A stretch of 64,000 nt of DNA, taken from positions 124,692 to 188,691 of the forward strand of contig KE993508.1 in the NCBI GenBank assembly GCA_000466585.1, in the 5' to 3' direction. The first letter of the stretch is position 1; every line of letters starts with the position of its first letter. A program made the translations under genes and the position numbers. The stretch comes from Clostridiales bacterium oral taxon 876 str. F0540. GTDB lineage: Bacteria > Bacillota > Clostridia > Clostridiales > Clostridiaceae. The notes beneath the pieces were generated by a model. That model was not told where the DNA came from and ran no database searches. It worked only from the letters and a program-made list of their open reading frames with translations. Positions 34,094 through 44,194 of this stretch are shown here, piece after piece.

Positions 34094-34111
34094 TAGAATA
34101 TAATTAGAATT

Positions 34112-34147
34112 CCCCACATAATTATTAATGTTATTAATTATGTGGGG
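34112..34147 (+). terminator. Terminator after the M29 aminopeptidase gene
   Basis: Stem CCCCACATAATTA/TAATTATGTGGGG with a 10-base loop, followed by TTATTTTA. Its 3' arm reaches to just before the next start codon (34155), so it could also act as a leader hairpin for the flippase gene. Confidence 0.8.
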
Positions 34148-34154
34148 TTATTTT

Positions 34155-35663
34155 ATGAAGAAAGATAATTTTTTTAAAGAGTCTTTAATTCTTACTTTGT
34201 CTAATTTGACAACCGGAGTTCTTGGTTTTATGTTCTCCATAATACTGTCCAAAGAGCTAGGCGCCGAAGGAATGGGACTTTATGGACTGGTTATGCCAAT
34301 ATATAATTTGTTCATTTGTCTAATCTGCGGAGGTATGGTAACTGCCATATCAAAAGTAGCTGCTGTCTACTTTGGAAAAAATGATTATAGAAATCTAAAT
34401 AAATCCATACATACATCTTTAATATTCGATTTAATATGGGGTCTTATTATTTGTATAATATTCTACATATTCTCCTCCTTTATAAGTACTAGGATTATAA
34501 AGGATGCTAGGACCTTGTATTCACTTAAAGTAATAGTTCCGGCTCTACTATTTGTCGGATTGTCCTCTATTCTAAAAGGGTACTTTTATGGAATATCAAA
34601 GGTTAAAATTCCTGCCTTCATAGATATATTTGAAAAGGCAGTCAGAATTGCAGTAATAGTTTCTGTAATAAATATGCTTTCAGCTCCAACCGTTACTGAA
34701 ACTGTTACAGTTGCTTACATAGCCTTATGTATTGGAGAATTCATAAGTTTAGTGCTGCTATACATATTTTATAAAATGAATAAAAGAAGAGATACCGGTT
34801 ACAGCCCATATAAAAAAGAAGGAAGAGCTCAGCTTTTATTTGATATCCTGGTAGTTTCGCTTCCTCTATGTCTAAATGGTTTTTTATCAACTGCTTTAAA
34901 CACTCTATCTACATTAATAGTACCAAGAAGACTTATAAGTGCAGGCTTAGAATATAGCACAGCCTTGTCGCTAATAGGTAAATTTACAGGTATGTCCATG
35001 GCTATAATATTTTTCCCTCTTATCGTTGTAAATTCTATGTCAACTGTCCTTGTTCCAGATTTGTCGCAGACTTTGGACAAGAAAGATTATTATGCCATGG
35101 AGATGCGGATATCGCAGGTAATGAAAATATCTTTTCTGCTTGGAGTTATAACTTTGATAATAGCTGTATGCATACCTGACTCCCTTGGAAAACTATTTTT
35201 TAGCAGAAATGACTTAGGTCCATACATCAAATTCGCAGCTTTATCTGCGCCGTTAAGTTATACATCAGCCACAACCTTTAGTATATTAAATGGTCTAGGG
35301 AGACAGGGAATTGTACTTAGAAACTCTCTTATAGTATCAATTGAAGAGGTAATTCTTCTTTACATATTTACAGGCATACCAAGTATTAATATATTTGGTT
35401 TTGGATTATCTTTAATAATTACATCATTAACTCTTTTAACCTTAAATATTATGGAAATTAAAAAATACTGTAGAGTTTCCATGTCTCCTTCAGAAATAGT
35501 TATATACCTTTTGCTAAGTATTTTAGTGTATTTTATTTTAACACTGGCAAATAATCTTATACCTTCTTCATCCTTTGTTTTTAAAAATGTACTAATAATA
35601 ATTTTGGGATTTTCTTCATTTTTCTTTTCAATACATACAATCAGTAAAGGATTGTCAGATTAA
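34155..35663 (+). CDS. spoVB: SpoVB-type polysaccharide/lipid flippase
   Basis: 502 residues from the ATG at 34155 (MKKDNFFKESLILTLSNL). The start has only GTGGGG upstream, which is part of the terminator stem; a frame beginning 27 bases earlier would read through the hairpin. About 14 membrane helices and the opening LGFMFSIILSKELGAEGMGLY fit the MATE/MOP flippase superfamily, stage V sporulation protein B branch. SpoVB is thought to move cortex precursor lipid II across the membrane. A general polysaccharide flippase role is the alternative. Confidence 0.85.
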   Translation: MKKDNFFKESLILTLSNLTTGVLGFMFSIILSKELGAEGMGLYGLVMPIYNLFICLICGGMVTAISKVAAVYFGKNDYRNLNKSIHTSLIFDLIWGLIICIIFYIFSSFISTRIIKDARTLYSLKVIVPALLFVGLSSILKGYFYGISKVKIPAFIDIFEKAVRIAVIVSVINMLSAPTVTETVTVAYIALCIGEFISLVLLYIFYKMNKRRDTGYSPYKKEGRAQLLFDILVVSLPLCLNGFLSTALNTLSTLIVPRRLISAGLEYSTALSLIGKFTGMSMAIIFFPLIVVNSMSTVLVPDLSQTLDKKDYYAMEMRISQVMKISFLLGVITLIIAVCIPDSLGKLFFSRNDLGPYIKFAALSAPLSYTSATTFSILNGLGRQGIVLRNSLIVSIEEVILLYIFTGIPSINIFGFGLSLIITSLTLLTLNIMEIKKYCRVSMSPSEIVIYLLLSILVYFILTLANNLIPSSSFVFKNVLIIILGFSSFFFSIHTISKGLSD

Positions 35664-35682
35664 AATACCATATTATTAAACT

Positions 35683-35736
35683 AAAATAACCTTCTCTAAT
35701 AGAGTTTTTTTAAACTGCATTAGAGAAGGTTATTTT
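35683..35736. terminator. Bidirectional terminator between two flippase genes
   Basis: 18-bp inverted repeat AAAATAACCTTCTCTAAT/ATTAGAGAAGGTTATTTT with an 18-base loop between convergent genes. Confidence 0.9.
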
Positions 35737-35804
35737 TCACACATAATTATTTATATGGCAAGTATAATTTCTGTAATAAAGTATAGTGGATATATAAAGT
35801 ACTC

Positions 35805-37421
35805 TTATCTTATTCTCTTTAATAAGGTTTTAGGTATTAATCTTCTAATTCTTACCGGAACAGCTTGAAGTTCTTTTGATGTTATGCCTCCTATTAGAAT
35901 TAATCCATAAAGATAGGTAAAAATCCCTGCAGCTATTGCTGTAACTGTAGACAGCATAGTTGTAAAATAACCTTTATGTATAAAACCCAGTACATAATCA
36001 ATATCAAATTGAACAAGATAGCAAGTTACCCCCATTAATGCTGAAGCAATAATAGGTTTCACTGCCAATGCTATAAGATTATACTTTATCTTTAGGCTTC
36101 TTTTAATTATATAATTATTTAAAAGAAGTGGAATTAAAAATCCTACTATACTGCCAAAGACGGCTCCCAAAATATTAATTGATGGTTTTGCAATTAACAC
36201 ATAATTTAAGGCTATTTTAGCACCGATACCTACAACTATATATAAAGTGGATATATATAACTTGCCTATGCTTTGTAGTATTGTAACCTGAATCTGAACC
36301 AGGGCCATAAAAACTAAAACAACTGATCCATATTTCATAAGTACAGCACCCGATGAGTACCTAGCAAATATAGTATTAAATATAGGTTGGCTTAAAACAG
36401 CTAGTCCAACAGCTGATGGTACTGCTATCAACAGACAAGTTTTATAAGCATAATCTATTCCTTTTTTTATTTCATCTCTTTCTTTTAGAGCTGCAGCACC
36501 TGAAATCAACGGGAGCACAGCTGCACATAATGCAGATATTATTGTTATAGGTACATTTATAAGAACCTGATATTTTGCAAGATAGTCGTATTTGACATTT
36601 GCCTGCACATCAGAAAATCCGGCCTTTAATAATCTTCCCTTTGTATTTCCAGCATCTATGACATTTCCAGCATTTTGCAACCCCCAGCTTATTGTTAAAG
36701 GGACTGCATAATTAAGTAATTTTTTTAGAAGTTGTTCATTGCTATATCTTGTAACTACGCTTTCTTCTTGAAGCAGCTTTTCAATATTAAAACCTTTATT
36801 TTTTCTATAGTAATACATTAAATAACCAACAGAAACTAGCGCTCCAACAGTAGTTCCAACAGTAGCTCCTGCACATGCATAAACTACACCATATTTACTC
36901 CATAACGCTGCAAATATAAGCGACAATACAACATTTATAAGCTGTTCAAGTATTTGTGAAACAGCTGTTGCTGTCATATTACCTCTTCCTTGGAAATAGC
37001 CTCTATAAGCTGATGCTATGGAAGTTAGAAGAACTGCCGGAGCCAATGCCTGAATAGCCAGGTAAGCGGTTGGAAAATGTGTTAGCTTAGCCATGGTAGT
37101 TGCTAAAACAAGCATAATTATTGACATGAGGGTTCCAAGTATGAGCAGAAGCAGTCTTGCCATCTTGAAAGCTTTAACTGCATCTTTGTAATTTTTTAGT
37201 GCAATTAACTCGGAAACTATTTTTGAAATAGCTGAAGATAATCCTGTATTTGTAATAATATATATAAAGGTGAACACTGTATAGGTAGCGTAATAGACAC
37301 CGTATCCATCTTCACCGATATACTTGTGCAGCAGTGGTACATAGAGCAGAGATAACAACTTACCTATCATCCCTGCTGCAGAAAGTATTGCAAAACCCTT
37401 TGTAGTGGATTGAGTTTTCAT
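35805..37421 (-). CDS. YtgP/MurJ-type lipid II flippase family protein
   Basis: 538 residues, about 14 membrane helices, MOP superfamily. The opening TTKGFAILSAAGMIGKLLSLLYVPLLHKYIGEDGYGVYY and the SAYRGYFQGRGNMTATAVSQILEQ block (about residue 140) are characteristic of the YtgP branch, which in Bacillus subtilis acts as the lipid II flippase MurJ. It lies 17 bases after the RluA gene on the same strand. It is a paralogue of the convergent SpoVB-like protein, only about 142 bases away. The start follows AAGGAGAAAG. Confidence 0.83.
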   Translation of the reverse strand: MKTQSTTKGFAILSAAGMIGKLLSLLYVPLLHKYIGEDGYGVYYATYTVFTFIYIITNTGLSSAISKIVSELIALKNYKDAVKAFKMARLLLLILGTLMSIIMLVLATTMAKLTHFPTAYLAIQALAPAVLLTSIASAYRGYFQGRGNMTATAVSQILEQLINVVLSLIFAALWSKYGVVYACAGATVGTTVGALVSVGYLMYYYRKNKGFNIEKLLQEESVVTRYSNEQLLKKLLNYAVPLTISWGLQNAGNVIDAGNTKGRLLKAGFSDVQANVKYDYLAKYQVLINVPITIISALCAAVLPLISGAAALKERDEIKKGIDYAYKTCLLIAVPSAVGLAVLSQPIFNTIFARYSSGAVLMKYGSVVLVFMALVQIQVTILQSIGKLYISTLYIVVGIGAKIALNYVLIAKPSINILGAVFGSIVGFLIPLLLNNYIIKRSLKIKYNLIALAVKPIIASALMGVTCYLVQFDIDYVLGFIHKGYFTTMLSTVTAIAAGIFTYLYGLILIGGITSKELQAVPVRIRRLIPKTLLKRIR

Positions 37422-37438
37422 AGCTTTCTCCTTAAAAT

Positions 37439-38395
37439 TTAAAACTTAAATACATCATTTTTAATTTTTTTAAAGATTGGCGGCAAACTTTCGGTTATAG
37501 TCTTATTTTCTAAGTATTCCAGTTTTTCAGGACAGTCTTTAAAAACTAACTTATAAGCATATAGAAACTGATAATTTAATCCATATTTATTGATAAAAAA
37601 ACTATTAAGCTTCTGTTCTCCGTACTTTGCATCTCCAACAATTGGATTGCCTAAATGAGATAGATGTGCTCTTAGCTGATGACTTCTTCCTGTTATTAAA
37701 TCTATTTCTATAAGAGAGAAAGTTCCGCAGCTTTGTATAGTTTTAACCTCCATGGCAATCTTTTTTGTGTTCGGCTTCCTGGAATCATATACCTTTGATA
37801 TATTCTCATTTTCATCCTTTGATATATAGGCTTCATAAAGCCCATCTTTAATTCTTCCCTTTACAAGAGAAGTATAATATTTTTTTATTCTTCTCTCTCT
37901 TATCATTTCATTTAAAAGCTTTAAGCTTTCAAAGTTCTTGCCATATATAACTACACCTGATGTATTTCTGTCAAGCCTGTTACATGGTGCAGGAGTAAAG
38001 GTTACCTCCTTTTCAGGAAGATAATCTCCCTTGTCAAAAAGATATGAAAGCATATAATCAGTTAATGTTGGACTTCCACCTTTACTATCTGAATGCACTA
38101 AAACACCCGGCCATTTTTCAACAACTACCATATTCTCATCTTCATAGGTAATTTTAATATGACTGTTATCAACTCTCTCAAATTTATCTTTCTTGATTGT
38201 GCTTGTAATTTCCTTTGTTTCAACAATATCACCTTCAGAAAGAAACTGCTTTTCTTTTGCTTTTTTACCGTTAACCTTTATATCACCTTTTCTGATACCT
38301 TTATATATAGCACTTAAAGGCACATCTTTAAGCCATTTTCTTATGAATTTATCTAATCTTTGACCTGCTTCATTTGTTCCTATTTCTATTCTCAT
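37439..38395 (-). CDS. RluA-family pseudouridine synthase
   Basis: 318 residues. An N-terminal S4 domain (about 10-70: GQRLDKFIRKWL, RKGDIKVNGKKAKE) precedes the catalytic domain with the signature RLDRNTSGVVIYGK, containing the catalytic Asp (about residue 143), and ITGRSHQLRAHLSHLG. It isomerises uridine in rRNA or tRNA; RluC/D-like specificity cannot be fixed. The start follows GCAGGAGG. It is cotranscribed with the downstream ytgP-like gene. Confidence 0.93.
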   Translation of the reverse strand: MRIEIGTNEAGQRLDKFIRKWLKDVPLSAIYKGIRKGDIKVNGKKAKEKQFLSEGDIVETKEITSTIKKDKFERVDNSHIKITYEDENMVVVEKWPGVLVHSDSKGGSPTLTDYMLSYLFDKGDYLPEKEVTFTPAPCNRLDRNTSGVVIYGKNFESLKLLNEMIRERRIKKYYTSLVKGRIKDGLYEAYISKDENENISKVYDSRKPNTKKIAMEVKTIQSCGTFSLIEIDLITGRSHQLRAHLSHLGNPIVGDAKYGEQKLNSFFINKYGLNYQFLYAYKLVFKDCPEKLEYLENKTITESLPPIFKKIKNDVFKF

Positions 38396-38470
38396 TATTT
38401 CCTCCTGCAGTATATAAATAAGACAACTAATTATATACCAATATTATTGCCTAAATCAACAATTATAGAT

Positions 38471-39640
38471 TTATTTAGACAAATAATCGTAAACCGCTTG
38501 GCATTGTATTGCAACCCCAATTGGCAGCGCATCTTCATCTATATCAAATAAGCTTCCATGAGCTGGGTGTATTATACCCTTTTCCTCATTTCTCACACCA
38601 AGATAATAAAAAGCAGAAGGTCTCTCCATAGAAAAGTACGCAAAGCTTTCTACCCCCATACTTGGATTACTAAGCTTTTTAATATTTTCAGATCCTATAA
38701 TTGTTTTTGCACCATTTTCTACCAAGTCCAAAATATCATCATTATTATAAAGGCATGGATAGCTCTCTTCTATATTTATCTCAGAAGTGCCTCTCATTGA
38801 AGATGTAATTCCAGAGACTACCTCAACAAGCCTTTTCTTGACATATTCCCTATGCTCGCTTCTCATTGTTCTTATAATACCTGATATAGTAACTTCTTCC
38901 GGTATTATGTTTTGAGCAGTTCCTCCATGTATGCTTCCTACAGTTATGACTGCTGGATCAGTTGGAGGTATTTCTCTGCTTACGATAGTTTGCAAAGCTA
39001 TAATAACATTACTTGCTATAACAATAGGGTCAATAGTATCCTCTGGATGCGCTCCATGTCCTCCTTTACCCTTAATCTTTATTGTAAAAGGATTAGAAGC
39101 AGCATTAACTACACCTCTTTTAATTGCTATTGTTCCTACGTTTGTATTTTCATCTACATGCAATCCAATTACACAATCTACAGAAGGATTATCCAGAACT
39201 CCTTCCTTTATCATGAACCTTGCCCCGCCTACAGTTTCTTCGGCAGGCTCAAAAAATAATTTCACATTACCCTTAAGCTCTGATTTTATGCTATTTAGAA
39301 CCTTAGCTGCTCCAAGAAGAATAGTAGTATGCCCGTCATGGCCACAAGCATGCATTCTTCCAGTTGTTTTAGATGAATACTCACAAGTTTTATTATCCTG
39401 GAGCGGTAAAGCATCAATATCCGCCCTGAGACCAATAGTTTTATTCCCATTTCCTCTAATAATAGCACAAATCCCAGTTCCAGCAGTTTCTCTATACTCT
39501 ATGCCTTCTGCTTCTAAAATTTTTTTTATTTTATTTGACGTTTCATACTCTTCAAAACCAAGCTCAGGATGAGAATGGAAGTCTCTTCTTAAAGATACGA
39601 GTTCATCTTTAATACTATTTGCTTTGTCTAAAAAATTCAT
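38471..39640 (-). CDS. M20 family amidohydrolase (N-acyl amino acid hydrolase type)
   Basis: 389 residues from the ATG at 39640, which follows GGGAGG; a longer frame starting 15 bases upstream includes that site. Metal-site motifs are intact: MHACGHDGHTTILLGAA (about 98-114), FFEPAEETVGGARFMI (about 132-147) and a late HPAHGSLFDIDE. This is the M20D group (HipO/AmhX/YxeP-like), which hydrolyses N-acyl or N-benzoyl amino acids, including auxin conjugates in plants. The bacterial substrate is unknown. It lies 29 bases after the FtsA-like gene on the same strand. Confidence 0.9.
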   Translation of the reverse strand: MNFLDKANSIKDELVSLRRDFHSHPELGFEEYETSNKIKKILEAEGIEYRETAGTGICAIIRGNGNKTIGLRADIDALPLQDNKTCEYSSKTTGRMHACGHDGHTTILLGAAKVLNSIKSELKGNVKLFFEPAEETVGGARFMIKEGVLDNPSVDCVIGLHVDENTNVGTIAIKRGVVNAASNPFTIKIKGKGGHGAHPEDTIDPIVIASNVIIALQTIVSREIPPTDPAVITVGSIHGGTAQNIIPEEVTISGIIRTMRSEHREYVKKRLVEVVSGITSSMRGTSEINIEESYPCLYNNDDILDLVENGAKTIIGSENIKKLSNPSMGVESFAYFSMERPSAFYYLGVRNEEKGIIHPAHGSLFDIDEDALPIGVAIQCQAVYDYLSK

Positions 39641-39669
39641 TATAAAACCTCCCACTTATTCCTTTATAG

Positions 39670-41703
39670 TTATTCCCAATATATTTCTATCTTATCGCCA
39701 TCTTTAAGTTCATCATAATATCCAGCCTTTGAATTATTTAATAGCAAGATTAAATTTCCTCTTGATCTAGTTAAATCAAAATCAATATGATCAAATACAT
39801 CTATAAATATATATTTATCTTTACTCTGTAAATATACCTTTTCATTATTGACTATAATATTTATTCCATCATTCTTGATGCTAGCCGTACCAGCTTTATT
39901 ATCAAACTTTTCTATATCCTCTTTGGGCTCATTATTTTTCTCTGCATTTGTATTAATTTTCTGTAAAGTAGCTTCCTTATAAATTCTATCCCCTTCTTGT
40001 ATGACATAATCATATTGAAGCAATTTTCCATCTATAAAAAAACTGCCTTCCTCTTTATCAAAGTAAGTTTTATAATCCTTAATTGTTTTAGCAAAAATAA
40101 TGCTTATATCATCTCCATCGTTTATTATTGTATCAATATTTTTCTCAACACCATTTACTAAGGCCTTAGGTTCAATAATCTGCAGGATATCATTTACATA
40201 AAAACTTAACGCATCGACCTTTTGTATAAATTCATATATTTTAGGAGAAGCATCCATTCCATCTCTGGCAAATTCTATCTCGATATTGTCTCCTTCCTTT
40301 ACTTCTGAGTCTATGTTACTTAAAATATTATTAATTTTTATTTCAGCATTAGTTGCCAAACTTCCAAAGGAAATCCTTTTACCTCCATTTAAAACGAATC
40401 TTATGCTTTTGCCATTTCTACCAATTAGAACTTTAGGATTAATTCCGGCCTGTACCATAACATCAGAAACTGTATGCTTATGTGAGTTAAAAAGACTAAT
40501 AACTTTCCCGTTTAGAGTTACATCAATAAAATCATGCCCCAATCTCATTATTGAGACTAAAGCAATACCAAGTACAGTAACACCTGTACTCCCAAGCTCA
40601 TTATCTATGCATACACATTCTGTTACAGCATCTCTGCCTTTAATTGCAATTCTCTGCATTGGAAGATTTAACTTTTGAGCAAGTGTATCCTTTAAATTAG
40701 GAGTATGAGCTCCTCCACCTACGAGAAATACCGCATTAGGTGCTTTACCACCATTTAATTCAATTACTTTTGAAGCAATCTCCTCACAAATCTTATCAAC
40801 AACTGGATGTATTATCTTTAGAACCTCCTGGCTTTTTATTTCATTTTCAAGACCTAATACATCAACATATGTAATGGTATCTTCACTTACACATACTCTT
40901 TTAATTTTTTCTGCTGTATTAAAATCAACAAGCAAGCTTTGGGCAATTGCCTCAGTAACCTCATCTCCGGCAGTTGAAACCATACCGTAAGCACTGATTG
41001 AATCCTTACTGCTTATTGCTATATCAGAAGTTCCAGCTCCAATATCAATGAGGGCAAGATTTAAAAGTCTTAAGCTTTGAGGAATTGCTGCTTCCATTGC
41101 AGCTATAGGCTCAAGAGTAAGGTTTATTACATTAAGATTAACCTTGCTCATAACAGCGTACAAGCTTTCCACCACAGACCTAGGCAGGAATGTCGCTATA
41201 ACTTCTACTGATATTTTATCACCTTTATGAGATAGTAAATTGCTGATTACATAATCGTTTAAGTAGTAATTTTTAACACTGTAGCCTACACAATATAGTT
41301 TACCATCCAACTGCTTATTTATCTGCTGCTCAGCGGATTTAACAGCAGTTAATTCCAAGCTTCTTATGATATCCTTATCTATTTCCCTGTCAGTGTCCAG
41401 CTCCAAATCTGCCCTTGATACAGAGGTTCTTAAAAACCTGCCTGCAGCAGCGATTGCTACATTGTTAAGCTTAAAGCCCAACTGTTGTTCTAAACTTTTT
41501 TTCACGTTATTTACTGCTATAGCTACCAGATTAATATCATGTATTTGGCCATCGAGCATAGCTCTCTCTTCGTGTTCTAAATACTGCTCTGCAATACAGT
41601 GAAATTTTTTTTCTTTAACTATGCCTACAGTTCCTATTAGTGAACGTGTACCTATATCTAATGCAAATATTATATCTTTAGGATTAATATTTGTAAGTTC
41701 CAT
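39670..41703 (-). CDS. Large FtsA-like actin-fold ATPase with C-terminal repeat extension
   Basis: 677 residues, far longer than FtsA (about 410). Residues 1-380 show the FtsA/actin fold: phosphate 1 FALDIGTRSLIGTVG (from 13), ALIDIGAGTSDIAIS (about 215) and AVFLVGGGAHTPNL (about 320), with the SHS2/1C-like insert in between. Residues about 400-677 hold a beta-rich extension in which segments end with KEGDNIEIEF, NDGDDISIIF, QEGDRIYKEA and KDGDKIEIYW, resembling repeated beta-grasp units. No C-terminal amphipathic membrane helix of FtsA type is visible, and ftsZ is not nearby. It is annotated only as a cell-division-type protein in related clostridia; role unknown. Confidence 0.78.
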   Translation of the reverse strand: MELTNINPKDIIFALDIGTRSLIGTVGIVKEKKFHCIAEQYLEHEERAMLDGQIHDINLVAIAVNNVKKSLEQQLGFKLNNVAIAAAGRFLRTSVSRADLELDTDREIDKDIIRSLELTAVKSAEQQINKQLDGKLYCVGYSVKNYYLNDYVISNLLSHKGDKISVEVIATFLPRSVVESLYAVMSKVNLNVINLTLEPIAAMEAAIPQSLRLLNLALIDIGAGTSDIAISSKDSISAYGMVSTAGDEVTEAIAQSLLVDFNTAEKIKRVCVSEDTITYVDVLGLENEIKSQEVLKIIHPVVDKICEEIASKVIELNGGKAPNAVFLVGGGAHTPNLKDTLAQKLNLPMQRIAIKGRDAVTECVCIDNELGSTGVTVLGIALVSIMRLGHDFIDVTLNGKVISLFNSHKHTVSDVMVQAGINPKVLIGRNGKSIRFVLNGGKRISFGSLATNAEIKINNILSNIDSEVKEGDNIEIEFARDGMDASPKIYEFIQKVDALSFYVNDILQIIEPKALVNGVEKNIDTIINDGDDISIIFAKTIKDYKTYFDKEEGSFFIDGKLLQYDYVIQEGDRIYKEATLQKINTNAEKNNEPKEDIEKFDNKAGTASIKNDGINIIVNNEKVYLQSKDKYIFIDVFDHIDFDLTRSRGNLILLLNNSKAGYYDELKDGDKIEIYWE

Positions 41704-41733
41704 CTTCTATACCTCTCTATACATAATTTAAAA

Positions 41734-41756
41734 GCCCATATTCTATGAATATGAGC
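41734..41756 (-). terminator. Probable terminator after the UvrD-like gene
   Basis: Stem GCCCATATTC/GAATATGAGC (one mismatch) with a 3-base loop, then TTTTAAATT on the minus strand. It separates the helicase gene from the FtsA-like gene. Confidence 0.6.
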
Positions 41757-41826
41757 AAGCTTCATATTAAAATTATATACCAATATTTATCACTATTCAA
41801 CAAATTAAGACGTTCAAATTAGTAAC

Positions 41827-44034
41827 TCAGCTTAACTTTTTTATAATACCTCTATTGTGAATTACTACAATGTCGAATTTTCGTATAATATTATTTTTAA
41901 ATTGTATTTCAATCACATTATTATCTATGTCTAAAATTTTTCCTTTCCCGAAAGTATCATGCACTACTTCTTCGTCTTTAGTATATATCGAATGAAGATC
42001 TTCAAAATAATTGATCTCACATTCTTCAATAAACCTTGAAGGCTTTTTTAATTTTCCCCTTACATTTTTAGGTATATAAATAAATTCATTATCTATCGCT
42101 CTTGTTAGTGCCACAAAAAATAATCTTCTTTCTTCTTCTAAGCCATCTTCAATACTATTTATATGAGGCATATACTCTTCAACACAATTAATAATAAATA
42201 CATTCTTGAATTCCATGCCCTTAGCGCCATGAACAGTGCTAAGCGTAACAGCATTTTTATTAATGTTTTTGCTGTTATTGTGAAGCTCCTGCTCTACCTG
42301 CTCAACATGTGCCAAAAAACTTATTATTGAGTTATATGGTAGGGTCGCCTCTTTAAATTCAGCAATTATATCGTCAAGCTCAGTTAGTTTTATTTTAAAT
42401 TTCTGGCTGTATTCTAAAATATAGTCATGATATCCTAAGTCAGAATAAATAAACTCGATTGCCCCTTGAAGAGACATCTTATTGAGTCTGTTAATATCCT
42501 TTTGCAGCTTCTCCAAATTTCTCATTTGAAAAACTGGTGTGCTTTCAAGATTTTTAATAATTTCAAAACAATCTACTTTTATTAAAGAACTGCTAACTTT
42601 ATCTAGTGCTGCTTTGCTTATAAACCTAAATGGCTTATTGATTATTCTTTTGAAGCAAACGGCATTCTCCGGATATATACTTAATTTAAGGTAGGCAATT
42701 AAATCCTTGCAAATAAAATGCTCGAAAAAATTATACTCCTTATCTAAAAGTTTGAAGGGTATTTTCTTTCTTATGAATGCATCAATAAGGCTTCTGCTTT
42801 CAATATTCGTTCTATATAATACAGCTGAATCTTCAAAGCTGTAATTTGCTAATGCTTTAAGTTTTTCAATATTTAAAGCAATAGCCTCCGCCTGAGAATT
42901 ATCATCATAACAGCTTATAATTTCAAAACTCTTCTTTTCATCCCTACATGCAATCATAATCTTTTCATTTCTCATAGAGTTATTTTTAATTAACTTTGCT
43001 GCAGCAGAAACTATGTTCTTAGTGCTTCGGTAATTTGTAGACAAGTGTATTTTTGTTCCTCCCTTAAACTGCTTATCAAAATCCACCATGTAGTCTGGCC
43101 TTGATCCTCTAAAGGAATATATGCATTGGTCTTCATCTCCAACTGCAAATATTGAATTGTATTGATTTAAGAGCTTTAAAATCTGAAGCTGTATATCATC
43201 ACAGTCTTGAAATTCATCTATAAGCATATATTTAAAGCCTTTATTGTAATAATCACAAATCGTTTTATTATTTTCTATAATTTCTTTAAACTTGATCTGA
43301 AGGTCATCAAAATCCATAAGATTTTTTTCAGATTTATATACTTCATAAGCTGTAAAGCACTCAGTAAATATTTTATTGTCTAGATTAGAATCAAAATTTT
43401 CTGCAACAGCACCAGTGCACTTAAATAATGAAATCTTGTTTCTTACCTCTTTTACTTTTTCTTCACTGATTTCATCCATATGAGATAGCAATATATTTGA
43501 TATTAACCTGTAACTGTCGCTACCATCTATTAAATTGACTTTTCCAAAATGTCTTAATAGAATTTTATAAAACAAGCCATGAAAAGTTCCAAAAAAAGGG
43601 CTTCCGGTTTCTCCACTGCTGAGTTCCTCAAACCTTTTTTTCATATTAACCGCAGCCGCTTTAGTAAAAGTTATAACAATGATATTATTTGGGTTAACCT
43701 TTTTATATCCCAATAAATATCTTAATCTTTTGTCTAATTCAACTTGGTGGTTAACTTTCTTTTTCATAAGATAATTTTTCAAGATATTTATATCACCAAT
43801 ACTAATACTTTCTGGAATATAATTGCTTTTATATATCTCTCCGTATTTAACTAAATACATAACCCTATTTATAAGAACAGTAGTTTTTCCTGAGCCAGGA
43901 CACGCAAGAACTAACGAATTTCTATTATTATTAAACACAGCCTCTCTTTGCTGAGCATCAAGATGGCTAAAATCCATCTCAAGAATTAAATCTCTTAATT
44001 TAAAAAATTCTTCATTTATACTGTTTTCCATCAT
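41827..44034 (-). CDS. UvrD/PcrA-family ATP-dependent helicase
   Basis: 735 residues from the ATG at 44034, preceded by AAAGGTGA; the longer upstream frame has a hydrophobic start not seen in helicases. Superfamily 1A motifs are in order: Q motif LDAQQREAVF (about 27), Walker A ACPGSGKTTVL (about 42), motif II LIDEFQDCDDIQL, motif III AVGDEDQCIYSFRGS, motif V STVHGAKGMEFKNVFI and motif VI LFFVALTRA. A C-terminal segment (DTFGKGKILDIDNNVIEIQF) resembles the PcrA C-terminal RNA-polymerase-interacting Tudor-like domain. It unwinds DNA 3'-5'. A single-gene unit divergent from pncB. Confidence 0.9.
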   Translation of the reverse strand: MMENSINEEFFKLRDLILEMDFSHLDAQQREAVFNNNRNSLVLACPGSGKTTVLINRVMYLVKYGEIYKSNYIPESISIGDINILKNYLMKKKVNHQVELDKRLRYLLGYKKVNPNNIIVITFTKAAAVNMKKRFEELSSGETGSPFFGTFHGLFYKILLRHFGKVNLIDGSDSYRLISNILLSHMDEISEEKVKEVRNKISLFKCTGAVAENFDSNLDNKIFTECFTAYEVYKSEKNLMDFDDLQIKFKEIIENNKTICDYYNKGFKYMLIDEFQDCDDIQLQILKLLNQYNSIFAVGDEDQCIYSFRGSRPDYMVDFDKQFKGGTKIHLSTNYRSTKNIVSAAAKLIKNNSMRNEKIMIACRDEKKSFEIISCYDDNSQAEAIALNIEKLKALANYSFEDSAVLYRTNIESRSLIDAFIRKKIPFKLLDKEYNFFEHFICKDLIAYLKLSIYPENAVCFKRIINKPFRFISKAALDKVSSSLIKVDCFEIIKNLESTPVFQMRNLEKLQKDINRLNKMSLQGAIEFIYSDLGYHDYILEYSQKFKIKLTELDDIIAEFKEATLPYNSIISFLAHVEQVEQELHNNSKNINKNAVTLSTVHGAKGMEFKNVFIINCVEEYMPHINSIEDGLEEERRLFFVALTRAIDNEFIYIPKNVRGKLKKPSRFIEECEINYFEDLHSIYTKDEEVVHDTFGKGKILDIDNNVIEIQFKNNIIRKFDIVVIHNRGIIKKLS

Positions 44035-44194
44035 AGCATCTTCACCTTTAATTAATTCACTAATGATTATTGACACAAAATCTATTTTACATAATAAAAT
44101 GCATATAAACAAAAATCTATTGTAATAATTACTTTAGAGGATTAAAATAAGAATGTCTATAAAAAACTATTTTTTGGCATAGGAGAGAAGCATA

